A DNA stretch of 64,000 bases from Whitmania pigra (taxonomy: Eukaryota; Annelida; Clitellata; Hirudinida; Haemopidae): contig JAJTWR010000044.1 in NCBI GenBank assembly GCA_021613335.1, positions 3,799,501 to 3,863,500 of the forward strand. The letters are read 5' to 3'. A program made the position numbers and the translations under genes. The notes below the pieces were generated by a model. It was not told the origin of the DNA. It saw only the letters and a list, made by a program, of their open reading frames with translations, and did no database searches. Every line of letters begins with the position of its first letter. The first letter of the stretch is position 1. Below, piece by piece: positions 1 to 10,584 of the stretch.

Positions 1-595
1 ATAATGTTTCTGTTTTGTATCGGAATGTGAAACCATTCAGTTACAGTCCTTCTCGATGGAGTCACGAATGCAAAAACTTGGAAGAATGAAGTGAAGTGAT
101 TGATGTTGTACATTTTGACACCAATAAATGTACAGCTAATCTGTTGCACAATCTTTGGCTTCTCCAGAAAACTAATACAAACATATCGGTAGCTCTATGC
201 ATAACACAAAATAATGTATAAAAAATAAATAAAATAATTCATAATAACACGTCCGTATGTGAAATTTATATTTGTAAATAAACGAAGTGGAAAACAACTA
301 TGCCAAATGTGTATGTCATATGTCATTTAACATTAAAAATTTAACATTTGTGAATATGACTTCCGTAATTTTATTGCCTGTTGCAGCAATTTTTTTATCT
401 TTCATAAATCTAAAAAAAATTGTTGTTTTCCTACATTTTAGTGATAATTATTATAATTTTCTAATTTCAACTTTTATAATTAAAAGAAGTCCCAAAAAAA
501 AAGCCAAAGTTCAATTGTTTAATTAAAATAAAATATATTGTATAATTTAAAATATCATAAAATCATAAAATATATTTTATATTTTATTTTTATAG
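1..595. other. AT-rich sequence without a recognised gene
   Basis: AT-rich flank. The open frame at 287-526 is of low complexity (runs of K, N, I, F) and has no recognisable domain. It may be intron sequence of the gene that owns the exon at 596, because a splice-acceptor-like tract (T-rich, then TATAG) ends at 595. Confidence 0.4.
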
Positions 596-795
596 GTATG
601 GATAAACCTTTGGCAATGTGGAATTGTTGGTTTCAAAAGCTAATATCTGAAAAATATGAATTTTCGCCCTCATGTAATCCTGACGGAGGTTTTCAAACTA
701 AGCAATGCTTTTTGAGCAGGTATGTATGCAGGAATAAACCAGAGCCAACAGATAGCATGCGTTTAGCCGGGGAATGTCTTAAATCATGTTTATGA
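596..795 (+). CDS. Partial gene: thyroglobulin type-1-like Cys-rich exon
   Basis: A reading frame follows a T-rich tract ending in AG at 594-595. It encodes about 65 residues up to a TGA. The core reads FSPSCNPDGGFQTKQC, the central signature of thyroglobulin type-1 repeats (PxCxxDGxYxxxQC), with further Cys in NCW, YVC and GEC. The usual CWCV is reduced to one Cys. Thyroglobulin type-1 domains are small extracellular disulfide folds, often inhibitors of cysteine proteases or parts of matrix proteins. A strong donor-like GTATGT at 720 means the coding part could instead end at 719. Upstream exons would lie left of the window. Family membership is inferred from the motif only. Confidence 0.45.
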
Positions 796-1660
796 AATTT
801 AAATAATTTTTTTGTCAGTCACTATAGTGTTCATTATATCATTCATTATATTATTCATTACATCATTCATTATATTATTCATTATATCATTCATTACATC
901 TTTCATTATAAATGCTAACGTTTATTTATTTTATAATCCTAATGGAACATCTAATGCAGCGTCATCGAAGCGAAAGCCTTGATCATTTGTTTATATTTGA
1001 CTATATGAGTTACTATAATTGATGTATCAGTAATTTCATCACAAATATTATTATTAAAAATAATTATATAAATAAAATAGCCTGATATCATCACGATGTG
1101 GAATGACTAAGCATGTTGCACTTCGACTCGGTTGTGGATCTTTGGCATGGGATCCAATACTATAACCTATACCCCTTAAGGTCTACTACTAACTATGTTA
1201 TTATTCTCAATATTGTCAGGGTGGACAGCAAAAAGTATGAAATCTGATTAGCTGAGAATAACTTTTCCTACATCTTTGTTCTGCTCATAATAGAGCAACG
1301 TAGTGGGTTTTTGATTAACTTTCTTTCGTTCCAAGCTCTCGGTTCAACAAACTGCGACAAATGTGAGAGAATGCAAAATGTTAGGAATTTGATATAAAAT
1401 CAGGGCAAAACGTTCATAAGGGAGATGATCAGAAAGGAGATGCTGATATGTTGATACAGGTTTTCATTGAACGTGGCCATGTGTTTGATATCCATTTCCA
1501 GAACAGCAAATGTTTTATTTATAAAGTTCAATATCAACGTTAAAAGTTATTACGATTATGATTACCAAATGACTTGGAGGATTACAAATAAAACATGATC
1601 AACGTCTCACTCTAACAGCAATTCCCTACTCTCGATGTGGATACCATAAAGAAAATTAGG
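796..1660. other. Intergenic, with a short tandem repeat at 830-910
   Basis: At 830-910 a unit of about 12 bp (ATTCATTATATC and variants) is repeated about seven times. The rest, to 1660, is AT-rich with no open frame or repeat that I recognise. Confidence 0.5.
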
Positions 1661-1669
1661 AACAAACCA

Positions 1670-3420
1670 CAATGCCGCAAACTGCTCTCCAATATGATAA
1701 CATCAGGCGAGAAGGCCGATTTCAAAGCCTTATCCAGTTGCGCAGAAACGTAGTTGGTCTCCCGCAATTTATTGAAAAATGGAGGTTCCTGCTCCGAATG
1801 ACAGACGACGAATTCAGAAGGCTAATTGATCCTAATGAGGAAAATGAGGTCAAAAGGGCCATCATTAACATGGAATTCGAAAGATGGATTTCGAAACATT
1901 ACCGTAGAAAAAAAAGAAGGCAACACGAGAATATGTGAGGCAGAATTGAGAGAGGAGGACAGCGTTGGTTCAAAATTTTTCAGAACAGCCAACCATCAAT
2001 CAGAGAGAGCAAGGAAAATGGAGCTGGACAAAACATTATGCGAAAGTTAAAAGAATGTTCAGAAAAAGTCAAAGTTTGGGAGCTCAGTTTGTATTGAATG
2101 GAGATAGCGAGATCTTTCTCTGTGCATTCTGTGCATCCTGCCGATGAGGCATTGCTTGAGTATTGGGAGAAAGTCTTCATCCAGAAGTCAAAAAGTGATT
2201 GCAGACCAATCTCCAATGGGAGAGAGCCGTCGATTGTTAGAGCAGCCTGCAGACTCGGAACTCCGCCCTTCATGCTGAGATACATTTGAAAGGCTTATCG
2301 CAACTGCTCGGTCCAACTAAAGATTGGAGGAAAAGTCACGACATTCCAGTGAACATAGGCGTCCGCCAAGGAGACCCTGTCTCCTCTACTTTTCAATGCG
2401 GTAATCAACATGATGATGACCGAAGTGGACCCTTGCATCGGTGTAACTGGCGATCGGTCAAGTGCAATTACATGGCCTTTGCCGATGACTTGATTCTTTT
2501 ATTCTCCACGGATATTGGAATGAAAAGACTTCTGGAACAAGTTGAAGAGTCTTTAGCGTAAGTGGGTTTGAGTATCAATGCTCAAAAATGCGCTTCTCTG
2601 AGGGCTGAAAAGCAGAGCAAGAATAATCCTCAGGTCTCATTTAATACCAAGTCTTGTTCATTACCTGACCTTCAGTAGCATTTCTTTGAAATCTCTCAGT
2701 GCTTCTGACACCAAGATAAGATCTGTTGTGCGATAATGGCTCCGACTTCCTAAAGACACGCCGGTTGCTTTCTTCCACACGGGAGTTAAGGATGGTGGAC
2801 TCGGATTGTTGCAGGTCAGAAAATGGGTGCCGATAAGAGTTGGTGGGGCAGTCCAAGACCAATGAGGATGAGTTTCTGCTTGATACTTTAAAGGATAACA
2901 GCGCAATTCTCTGCAAATATAGTTCGGAATAGCAAAAGGACCCGCAGCCAAAAAACAACTGAAACACGAAACTGGGGCAAGTTCGTACGACTCTGTCGAT
3001 GGATATGGGCTGTAATCGTTCACCCAAGGGATAGGAATTAGTGATTGAATAATGGACGGTCAATTCAGGATGCCCCCAAGCGAATACATACAATGTATCA
3101 AAGTCAGGGCTGCCTTCCTCCTGACAAATCTTAGGATCTCATGGTATCATCCAGAGATGAACATCTATTGTGATTCCGGGTGTGGTGCCTTCGAGTGCCT
3201 GGACCATCTCCCAGGTTTTTGCCCAGGTATAGATGCAGAGAGAAGAGGGCGACATAACAATCTTAACTGGAGAGGAATGATCTCATCAAAATCGTACTCC
3301 TCTTGGCGCGTGCTCAGTTTCTCCAAAAGCATGTTAATGAACTTAACAACAACGGCTCACTCTGGTTCTTACCTGATGTGGAAGCATTGAAGCGCAAAAC
3401 TCAAAAACGATGGCGGAAAC
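1670..3420 (+). pseudogene. Relic of an R2-like (NeSL/R2 superclade) non-LTR retrotransposon ORF
   Basis: Broken reverse transcriptase frames lie in order on the + strand. Around 2350 is GVRQGDP, in the RT palm. Around 2470, in another frame, is AFADDLIL, the catalytic YADD box with F for Y. Around 2780 is FFHTGVKDGGLGL. From 3052 the frame has YIQCIKVRAA followed by CDSGCGAFECLDH and RRGRHNN, the C-terminal Cys-rich segment that precedes the restriction-like endonuclease in R2-type elements. Stops and at least two frameshifts separate these pieces, so it cannot encode an active protein. I saw no 28S rDNA flank, so this is not a canonical R2 insertion. Clade assignment rests on motif style. 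Confidence 0.6.
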
Positions 3421-3540
3421 GAGTTGGATTGTAGCGAGGACATTAATTATGTATTGTTCGGATTGTTTTCTTTAATGTCGATGCTGGTGTGGTTTGCGCA
3501 TTATGTCCCGGGGTTCTCTCAGGCCCAGAAGGGGGACTTT

Positions 3541-3642
3541 AAATATTTGTTGAGGTTTTTTTACAAATGTTTAAACTCGATCGCAGATGATGTAAAAAAA
3601 CCTCAACAAATATTTAATCTGCGATCGAGTTTAAACATTTGT
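3541..3642. repeat. Interleaved (A-B-A'-B') perfect inverted repeats
   Basis: Segment A (3541-3563, 23 nt) is the exact reverse complement of A' (3593-3615). Segment B (3563-3588, 26 nt) is the exact reverse complement of B' (3617-3642). The order is A, B, 4-nt spacer, A', 1-nt spacer, B', so the two pairings interlock as in an H-type pseudoknot. A normal palindrome would give B' before A'. It lies just downstream of the R2-like relic. Confidence 0.85.
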
Positions 3643-4008
3643 TTGTCTGAGAATATAAATGTAAAAAAATAATAATAAATAATAATATTAATAGTAATAA
3701 TAATAATGTCATTAATAATAAGGATAATTAATTTAAGTACTTTTTACTTTAATAATAATACACTTTTTATTTAGATGTTGGTGCGCATATAGCAACATTT
3801 TTCATAAGGAATGGGATGCAACCAAGATATTTCACAATCGTTCCGGCACAAATCCTTTATGCTAATGCCAGCGTAAAACTACGAATTTTAGGTTAATGTG
3901 CAAGATAAGCCAGGATGGCATAATTAAAAACTAATAATAAACCAATATCCTAAATTTGTTAGAAAATATAACTGTTTAAAAACAACGCAGTTATATTTTA
4001 TTAATTCT
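3643..4008. other. AT-rich gap with an AAT-rich stretch
   Basis: AAT/ATA-rich sequence at about 3665-3720, then roughly 290 bp in which I recognise no gene or repeat. Confidence 0.4.
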
Positions 4009-5797
4009 CTAATAAAGGTTGATGCCACGTTCTCTACTCGTAACACTGCCACCACCAACCCCAAGTCGACGATAGGGTTCTTCAAGGTCCAAAGTCTCTG
4101 GTGATGTCCTTTTGAATGTTGTCAGACCTGACACCCTTTCAAAAGTGCTTGGCCAATTTGTCTTCATCTTCCAGTGAAGTTTGCCCTTGTGGATGGAAAT
4201 CCTGAACTCAGATGCAAAACAACTTCCCCAGATGGGGTTATTAAGTGTGGCCAGTGACCGGATAGCATGATTGGCGGTGAGTTTCTTTCGACGAAGTTGC
4301 AATGAAAGGGTTCCAGTTCCAGCCTGGAATTGTATACTACCATATACCATCATGTTTTGATTATAGCTGAGATCAAAGGCTTCTCTTCCATAATCCATCA
4401 CGGATCTTATTGTTGTTCTACAGAGCTGAATCAAGCAAAATTTACTGGCTCCCCAGGATTTTCCGGCAAAAGCTCGCATCACGTAGAGACATTTCCTGCA
4501 TCAAACCGTAGCCATTTTGATTTTTTTGAGTTTGAGCTTTCCAGTTCAGCTTTTCATCTAGGATTACACCCAGGAATGTAGAGGTTGGAGTCATTGGGAT
4601 TTGTTCCCTAGCTATGCGCAGTGTTGTCCTGGAGGCATCCAGCCTTGATTTATTATTATTAAAAACAACAAATGAAGATTTCTTAACAGAAACCGTTAAT
4701 AGATATAAAACTTCTCCGTTCGGTCAAATTGCCGTTGCATTGTGAGTCTTGGTGGAGAGATTGTTACCGATCGTCCATAGGGCTATGTCATCGGCGTACA
4801 TAGACATCTTAATTCCATTCTATTCGTCACGATGAATAACAGAGGGCTTAGGAGTTCTAAGTTGCCTTGGGGTTTGCCATTGTCAAGGGTATGGAGATTG
4901 GAAAAAGTCGTTCCGACTCTGACTTCCATTGTACGGTCCTGTCGTTCATCCAGCAAAGCATCCTCCCTTTGATACCTAGCGCGGACATTTTCTCCACACC
5001 ATGTCAAAGGCTTTTTTGAGATCTAAGAACTTCCAAGTATCGTCTACTTTTTCGAAGTCTTGAGTGATTCGAACCAGCTGATCTGAGCATCCTTTTCCTT
5101 TTCTGAAACCAGCTTGATGCGGACTTATGAGGCCAAAACTCTCAAGATGCCACCTGAGTTTTGCTGCGATCACTCCCTCAAAGAGCTTGCAGAGAGTGGA
5201 GGTTAAGGAGATAGGCTTATATGAGGAAGGAAATGCATTTTACGCATGGCATTTTACGAGTGCATCCACTACTTCGGAAGTATCTATGGGGTAAAACAGA
5301 AAAAAGTTGCCGTGACTGTGAAGATCGAAAAGAGAGAGATTCTGCTTAATATTCGCAAAGTGCGGGAACAGATTTGCATTGCTGATGGCGTATGCAAAAT
5401 ATTTTGCTAGAGTCTCAGCATTGCTAAAGTTGTGAATCGGGGACCCATCAGCAGAGGAAACTGAAATGTAAGTTCTTTGAGAGTGTCCGTTCATGCTTTT
5501 GACAGTATTCCAAAGAGTGCCCAGGTCTGTTGACTTGTTGAAGCTGGCACAAAATCTTAACCAGCAATCTCTCTTGGCATTCCTGATTTCAGTCTTGACT
5601 TTTGTTAATCTTTCTTTTGAAACCTCAGATACTACCGACGACGAAGAAGACAAGACTAGCCTACGTTTTCGGTTTTCAACAACACGTAAACCTTCATCCC
5701 TGTTCTCAACAATGTTCGAATCCATTGTCTCAATTTGCAATTCACACCGGCTAAATAAATCAAAACAATGTGCAAAAAAATCCAATGTCAAATTCAA
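4009..5797 (-). pseudogene. Relic of a Jockey/I-like LINE ORF2 (reverse transcriptase)
   Basis: Read right to left, the pieces appear in the order expected for ORF2. 5797-5240 is the linker before the RT (RDCWLRFCASFNKSTDLGTLW). 5173-4976 is RT core (HQAGFRKGKGCSDQLVRI and LDLKKAFDMVW, the first catalytic Asp region). 5007-4783 is RT continuation. 4482-4009 is the thumb and C-terminal region (AGKSWGASKFCLIQLCRTTI, RSVMDYGREAFD). Stops and frameshifts separate the blocks. The family copies itself by target-primed reverse transcription; this copy is dead. Jockey, I and CR1-like clades share these motifs, so the clade is uncertain. Confidence 0.65.
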
Positions 5798-5841
5798 AAA
5801 TAACCACTGAATCCTATAAAAAGAACTTCAAATCCACAACC

Positions 5842-5932
5842 TGCTCCCGTATGGCCTAACGGCTCCTCTCACTATGGCAGCACGGGGTTCAAGCCCCGCT
5901 GCGGGAGCACCGTCCTAATAATCTATAAGCAA
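5842..5932 (+). repeat. tRNA-derived SINE, family A
   Basis: An A-box-like TATGGCCTAACGG and a B-box-like GGGTTCAAGCC are followed by GCACCGTCCTAATAATCTAT. The same sequence occurs on the - strand at 44586-44693 and, shortened, at 52239-52316. The first and last 7 nt (GCTCCCG...CGGGAGC) can pair like an acceptor stem, but there is no convincing anticodon arm and the T-arm does not fold with a normal 7-nt loop. I therefore call a SINE rather than a tRNA gene. Confidence 0.6.
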
Positions 5933-6239
5933 GATAAGCAAGGGAGGTTAATAAAACATTACTTTTTTCAAATCCTCAACGCTTCGTCTGCAGAGAGCGT
6001 AAGTCGAATTCAAATTCAAGCCGCCAACCGTCCTCTCCAATGTTCTGATCTCCATCCTGCAACTAGTTAGTTAGTTCTTTATAAACTTCCATTTCTTAAC
6101 TAGATGTTTAGGACGGATGAAAACAACAGAAAAAACAAGAACATCGATGACACAAAAGTTCTTGAATAAATTATATGTACAGTCACATCAATCAGTCTAC
6201 ATCAGGTTTCTTCTCTTTTCTTGAACCCACCGGTAGATG

Positions 6240-6595
6240 AGATCTATGCTAGTGTAGTTCTCAAGTCAAGTCTGTATCTTGAGCTTTGACCTGATGATCC
6301 ATTTGAGGATTTCTTGACTAGGACACTTCCAGAAGAACAAGTTTGGCATTTGTCACTGTCATGCCTTTTCATTTTGAACAGGTAACGATTTAGAGGACAT
6401 CTTCCAAGCCGGAGTCTTCTAGAGGGGCATTGGAAGAAGCCCCTCGTCGTCACCTGTTTCTGGACATCATAATGATGAGAGCCAGAGAAGTAATCCCATC
6501 TTCTTTGCCAGTCCTCATCGATCGTCTGGGCGACGGTTCCTTTTGGCGTCTTTGATAGATGTTGGGATTTGCCGATTTGTCTGGCCTATCCCGCA
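6240..6595 (-). pseudogene. C-terminal relic of a Jockey/I-like LINE ORF2
   Basis: The - strand frame reads DEDWQRRWDYFSGSHHYD and then, after VTTRGFFQCPS, GRCPLNRYLFKMKRHDSDKCQTC. That is the tail (TGHCPLNxYLxRxxxxDSxxCxxC) found after the RNase H domain in I/Jockey-type elements. It is only an ORF2 end, probably a 5'-truncated copy distinct from the 4009-5797 element. Confidence 0.55.
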
Positions 6596-6599
6596 ACTC

Positions 6600-7052
6600 T
6601 CATCTAGCCTCTATGTATATATGTTTAATTTGATTAGCAATTCTATCAAATTCCACTAAAATATCAGCCACTCAAAAATTACGCTAACAAATTCTACTGA
6701 AATATTAGCCAATTCAAAACTCAGTTGATTAAACCAGTTGCCCTAAAAATAATAATCATTATTTTAAATTACCTTCGCCCAGAGAATAACAGGTATAAAC
6801 GGTAAATTTGATTCAAATTTGGCATGACTAGGCAAATCATTTGTCTTTGACAAATGTACATTATTTTGAAGAATATAAAAATATAGCACGATTGTCTATT
6901 ATAAAGTGATAGGGAAAAACATTTTCAGTGTGCGCGATAAAACTACAGTTTTGAGCGGCACATTCTCATGCCTGAGCTTATTGGGTAGCCCTGAAAATTT
7001 CCCATTCGGCGTCACTGCGTATCACCTTCAAAATCGCCCTCATCACATCACA
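6600..7052. other. No recognised feature
   Basis: AT-rich sequence with no convincing gene, repeat or element end. Confidence 0.4.
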
Positions 7053-7060
7053 CTCTAGTG

Positions 7061-8184
7061 CAGCAATGGGCAAACTACGGCCCGGCGTCCGTTTCAAGCC
7101 GGCCCGCGGAGCACTAGATAATTTAGTCAGTTATAAAGCTTGTTAACTGCATACGAGCAAAAGGACTTCAGCACCGTCAGTTCATTGCATTTCTGGAGGA
7201 AACCGACGCAGACCACCACTTGCTTTACCACTCTCGTGTCCGCTGGTTGAGTTTAGGCAAAGTCTTTAAACGAGTGTGGAGTCTTAAAGAAGTGATTGAT
7301 ACATTTTTGGAGTTAAAGGGAAAGTCTGATGATTTTCCAGAGCTGAGCTCTTTTCGCTTTTGGCTGTGTGACTTTGCGTTTGCTGTTGAAATTTTTTCTC
7401 ACATGAATGAGCTTAACATTAAGCTACAGGGAAAAGACCTGTATGTGCACGACATGTACAGTAATGTAAATGCCTTCAAAGCCAAGTTGACCTTTTTTTC
7501 TAGGCAAATTTCAAAGAAAATCTTCTCTCATTTTCCTACACTAGCCACACAGGAAAAGACCATCCAAAATGTGAATAAATATAGCAAATCACTGAATGAC
7601 CTGCATGAAGAATTCTGCCGTCGGTTTTCAGATTTTGAAAAAATTGAAAAGTCACCTCAATCTGGTGGCCTGTCCCTTGTCACAAGACCCAGAAACAGCC
7701 CCACAAGAAGTGCAATTGGAACTAATCGATCGTCAATCTGATGCAATCTTAAAGATGACTGTTTTCCAAACCTCCGGGAGATGGCACAGAAGATTTTGGC
7801 CCTGTATGAACAGATGTTCAGCGTCATGAAGATCAATAAATCCCATCACAGATACCAGTTAACTGACCAACACCTCAGATCTATTCTGCGAAATGCTACA
7901 ACAAAGGTAACGCCTGACTTTGATTTCTTAATGAAAGGGAGACCAACAACACTGTTCCCACCAAAATTGAAGATACTATTTGATTAAAGAAATTGCATAA
8001 AAGTTTTGTAAAATAACTCTTTTTATGCTTTTCTACCTTAAATTAATCTAAACATTTAATGTTACAAATGTAAATTTAATTTATATTAATTCACACATAC
8101 TCTTCCATCTACTCTTGGTCCGGCCCCCGGGTCCAATATATGAACCCATTGCGGCCCTCGAGTCAAAAAGTTTGCCCACCCTTG
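7061..8184 (+). mobile_element. hAT transposon (GTF2IRD2/ZBED-like), internally deleted
   Basis: The element starts CAGCAATGGGCAAACTACGGCCCG and ends TTTGCCCACCCTTG. It is flanked by a perfect 8-bp duplication, CTCTAGTG, at 7053-7060 and 8185-8192, the hallmark of hAT insertion. It is about 1.1 kb, so most of the transposase is gone. The remaining + strand frames (7220-7741, then another frame to 7987) match the C-terminal half of GTF2IRD2/SCAND3-type hAT proteins (YHSRVRWLSLGKVFKRV, then MKINKSHHRYQLTDQHLRSIL). A frameshift lies near 7670. It is non-autonomous; a source element elsewhere would be needed for mobility. Confidence 0.85.
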
Positions 8185-8192
8185 CTCTAGTG

Positions 8193-9589
8193 ACATCCAG
8201 CCCACTTTATAAGTCGACGCCAAACACAAGATCCCCCACCATTCATCTTCAACCAATCAATAGGTCATCAATAGTCAACAGAGGCTTCTCTTAGGCTTAT
8301 CCTAGGGTGTTGAGTTTTTATTTATCAAATAAAATAATTGTAGAAATAATTTTGTTAATTGTTCTTTAACTGCGTTTTGGGGCACTCAAAAGTTCTTTCG
8401 GTGAAGTGGCCTCGAGATGAAATTTTTGGATAGTCAAATAATTGTGTAAATTACTGACACACAACAGAAAGTATTTTAATTGAGAGTTTACTGAGCCATC
8501 GAGGGGCCGAAGCGAGTTGAGAAAGCTGACCACTGGAGTGATGAGAGAATCCAATGATTGCTGGGCTGTAGCAATGTGTGTGCTATGGGATGACCGAATG
8601 AACTATTGAACGATTCATTACGATTACCGAGTCACTTATATGAAATAAAGTTAAATGTTATTTTTGGAGCATCCTTTCCAAAGATGCGTGATGAATAATA
8701 ACGCGGATTTGTAGTAAGATTTCTTGTTTACATTGAATAATTTCGAGCAACAGTATTCCCAACATTCATAGAGACATCTCGATAAACCTCAAAACATTTA
8801 ACATAGATTTGCAAACATTTGTGACATTTAGAATTTATTTATTGGCGTTATTAATGTTATTTATTAAATAACTTAATATTGTTTTTAAAATACTATATTA
8901 TCAATATGTATTGGAAAACACTTACTTTTAATCAATTTTAATCACTTTAGGTGGAGCTAATTTTGTTTATGGGGTGGAGCTATCTCCCTTATTTTTCATC
9001 TCATTAAGGCTGTGTGCAGCTCGGACGGTTTTACCTTTACTGTTTGTTTATTTGCAAATCCGAATCATGAGTCTCACGATGGCTACGATAGTGGGCTGGA
9101 GTTTTTTGCATCAGCAAGAGATCTCATAAAATATGATATTCATGAGATGATCATCCAGGCCAAGGGGCGTGGTTTTACCTATAATGAAAGAGAAAATAAC
9201 TTTTAATAAACAAACAAATATTATTTTATTTACAAAATTAAAAATATAAATAATGATAAATTAAAAATATTTTAAAAATCTTATAACACACTTCACCAGC
9301 TTAAATAATCGTCAATAGCGCGGAACCCTGAAAAGTGAACTAATATTAAATTATTAACCTAACCCAAACCTTAAACATAACCCTAGGGTTAACATAACAT
9401 TAACATAACAACTAAACCAAATAAAATAAAAATTGATATTTGGAGCATCTTTGTGGAATAAAGCTGCTCTTAAAATAGACTTAAGAAACAGCAATGTTTC
9501 CTCATTCTTTAGCAAACCACGAATCTGAATTTGAAACCAACGTCTGAACACGAATGTCATTTAGAACTGTTTTCACTGTCACTTGGGCT
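8193..9589. other. No recognised gene
   Basis: About 1.4 kb with only short frames. At 9012-9206 there is a small open frame without a recognisable motif. At 9355-9420 AACCCTAA/TTAACATAA-like words recur but form no regular array. Confidence 0.4.
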
Positions 9590-10014
9590 GATTATATAAT
9601 AGTAGCTATTAATTTTTGCAGATTGGATACATGCAGATCCCAACAATCACTTTGGAGTAAAATGTAAAGTTTGTTCATGTTTATTGAGCAACACTAATTA
9701 ATCAGATCTACTGGCAGACGCAGAAACATGTGAAAAACATGAAGGCCCGAGCTTTGGTCAGTTTTGAAGAACTTCTGTCGAGCTCTCAATTCAAGATAAA
9801 GTAACTCAAGCTGAGTCAGTGTTGACGGGTTTTATGGCCGAACACAACATTCCGAAACAATTTTTTCGCAAGCGAAGTTGGTCAAAACTGGCCCACAAAC
9901 AAACGCTTGGGACGGTGAGCTCACGCTTGTTATCCGAACAAGCAATTGCCAGAGATGGATGCTGTCCCAAGTTATTTCTTGGCAAGAGTTTGGTTGGTGA
10001 CGCAGAGATATGAC
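9590..10014 (+). pseudogene. Relic of a hAT-type transposase
   Basis: A frame reads SIQDKVTQAESVLTGFMAEHNIP, resembling the KVxxAEvlFtxFlvEHNlP block in a class of hAT-like domesticated or transposon proteins. It has upstream stops and a short unrelated tail. No termini were found. Identification is tentative. Confidence 0.35.
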
Positions 10015-10267
10015 AACAAAACATTCAAGACTCAAATTAAATTTTGCTAATTGTGATGATGATTATTAAAATGAAATCATGTTGACTTATTTCATTATTG
10101 ATCTAATCTTTATTTAATTTTGAAATTTATGATGATGCAATTTCTGACACTGACTGTTGAACTGATTGAAGTTGTGTTTGACTTGTTTCATTAATAATCT
10201 AATCTTTATGTAATTGGGATATTATGGCTATGTATAATAACACGAATAGTAAATAAAACTGATTATA

Positions 10268-10460
10268 AATGGCGTGCAGGTTAGCAGAATCGGTTACGTG
10301 CCTTCATACGGCGGTAATGGCAGCAGTCGTAATGTGTCGTGTTCGAAACACAGCCTGCACGGCCGCCAGAGCCCTTGGGAAGGAACTAAATAAATGGTTA
10401 CAAGAAACGCCTCTGACGCTATGCATATGGCGCTATATAAATGAAGTTACAATTACAATA
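10268..10460 (+). repeat. tRNA-derived SINE, family B (copy 1)
   Basis: GCGTGCAGGTTAGCAGAATCGG (A-box region) and GTGTTCGAAACACAGCC (B box) are followed by a conserved tail, CGCCTCTGACGCTATGCATATGGCGCTATATAAATGAAG. The same unit recurs at 24661-24851 and 32571-32755, with the tail alone at 41909-41949. An apparent open frame inside it is not a gene. Confidence 0.8.
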
Positions 10461-10584
10461 ATTGGACAATAAAAGTAAGTTTAATCTTATCTGGCTATAA
10501 GCTTTTCTTGGGGATTTTGGTCGAGCGATCTGGGCTTTTTCAAACACCTCACTGAGTCGTGGCATATTTTACAAAAATGAAATA

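Noticed and set aside
287..526. 79-codon open frame at the left edge
   Set aside because: Low-complexity AT-rich translation with no motif.
2641..3093. 150-codon open frame on the - strand
   Set aside because: Antisense shadow of the R2-like relic, whose + strand carries the recognisable motifs.
5842..5909. Possible functional tRNA gene (pairing ends, A-box and B-box-like words)
   Set aside because: No anticodon arm, T-arm does not fold normally, and the same unit recurs as a SINE.
9354..9560. Telomere-like words (AACCCTAA)
   Set aside because: Only isolated words, no tandem array.
10269..10472. Open frames starting MACRLAES and similar at 24584-24921
   Set aside because: They are translations of SINE B, not conserved as protein.
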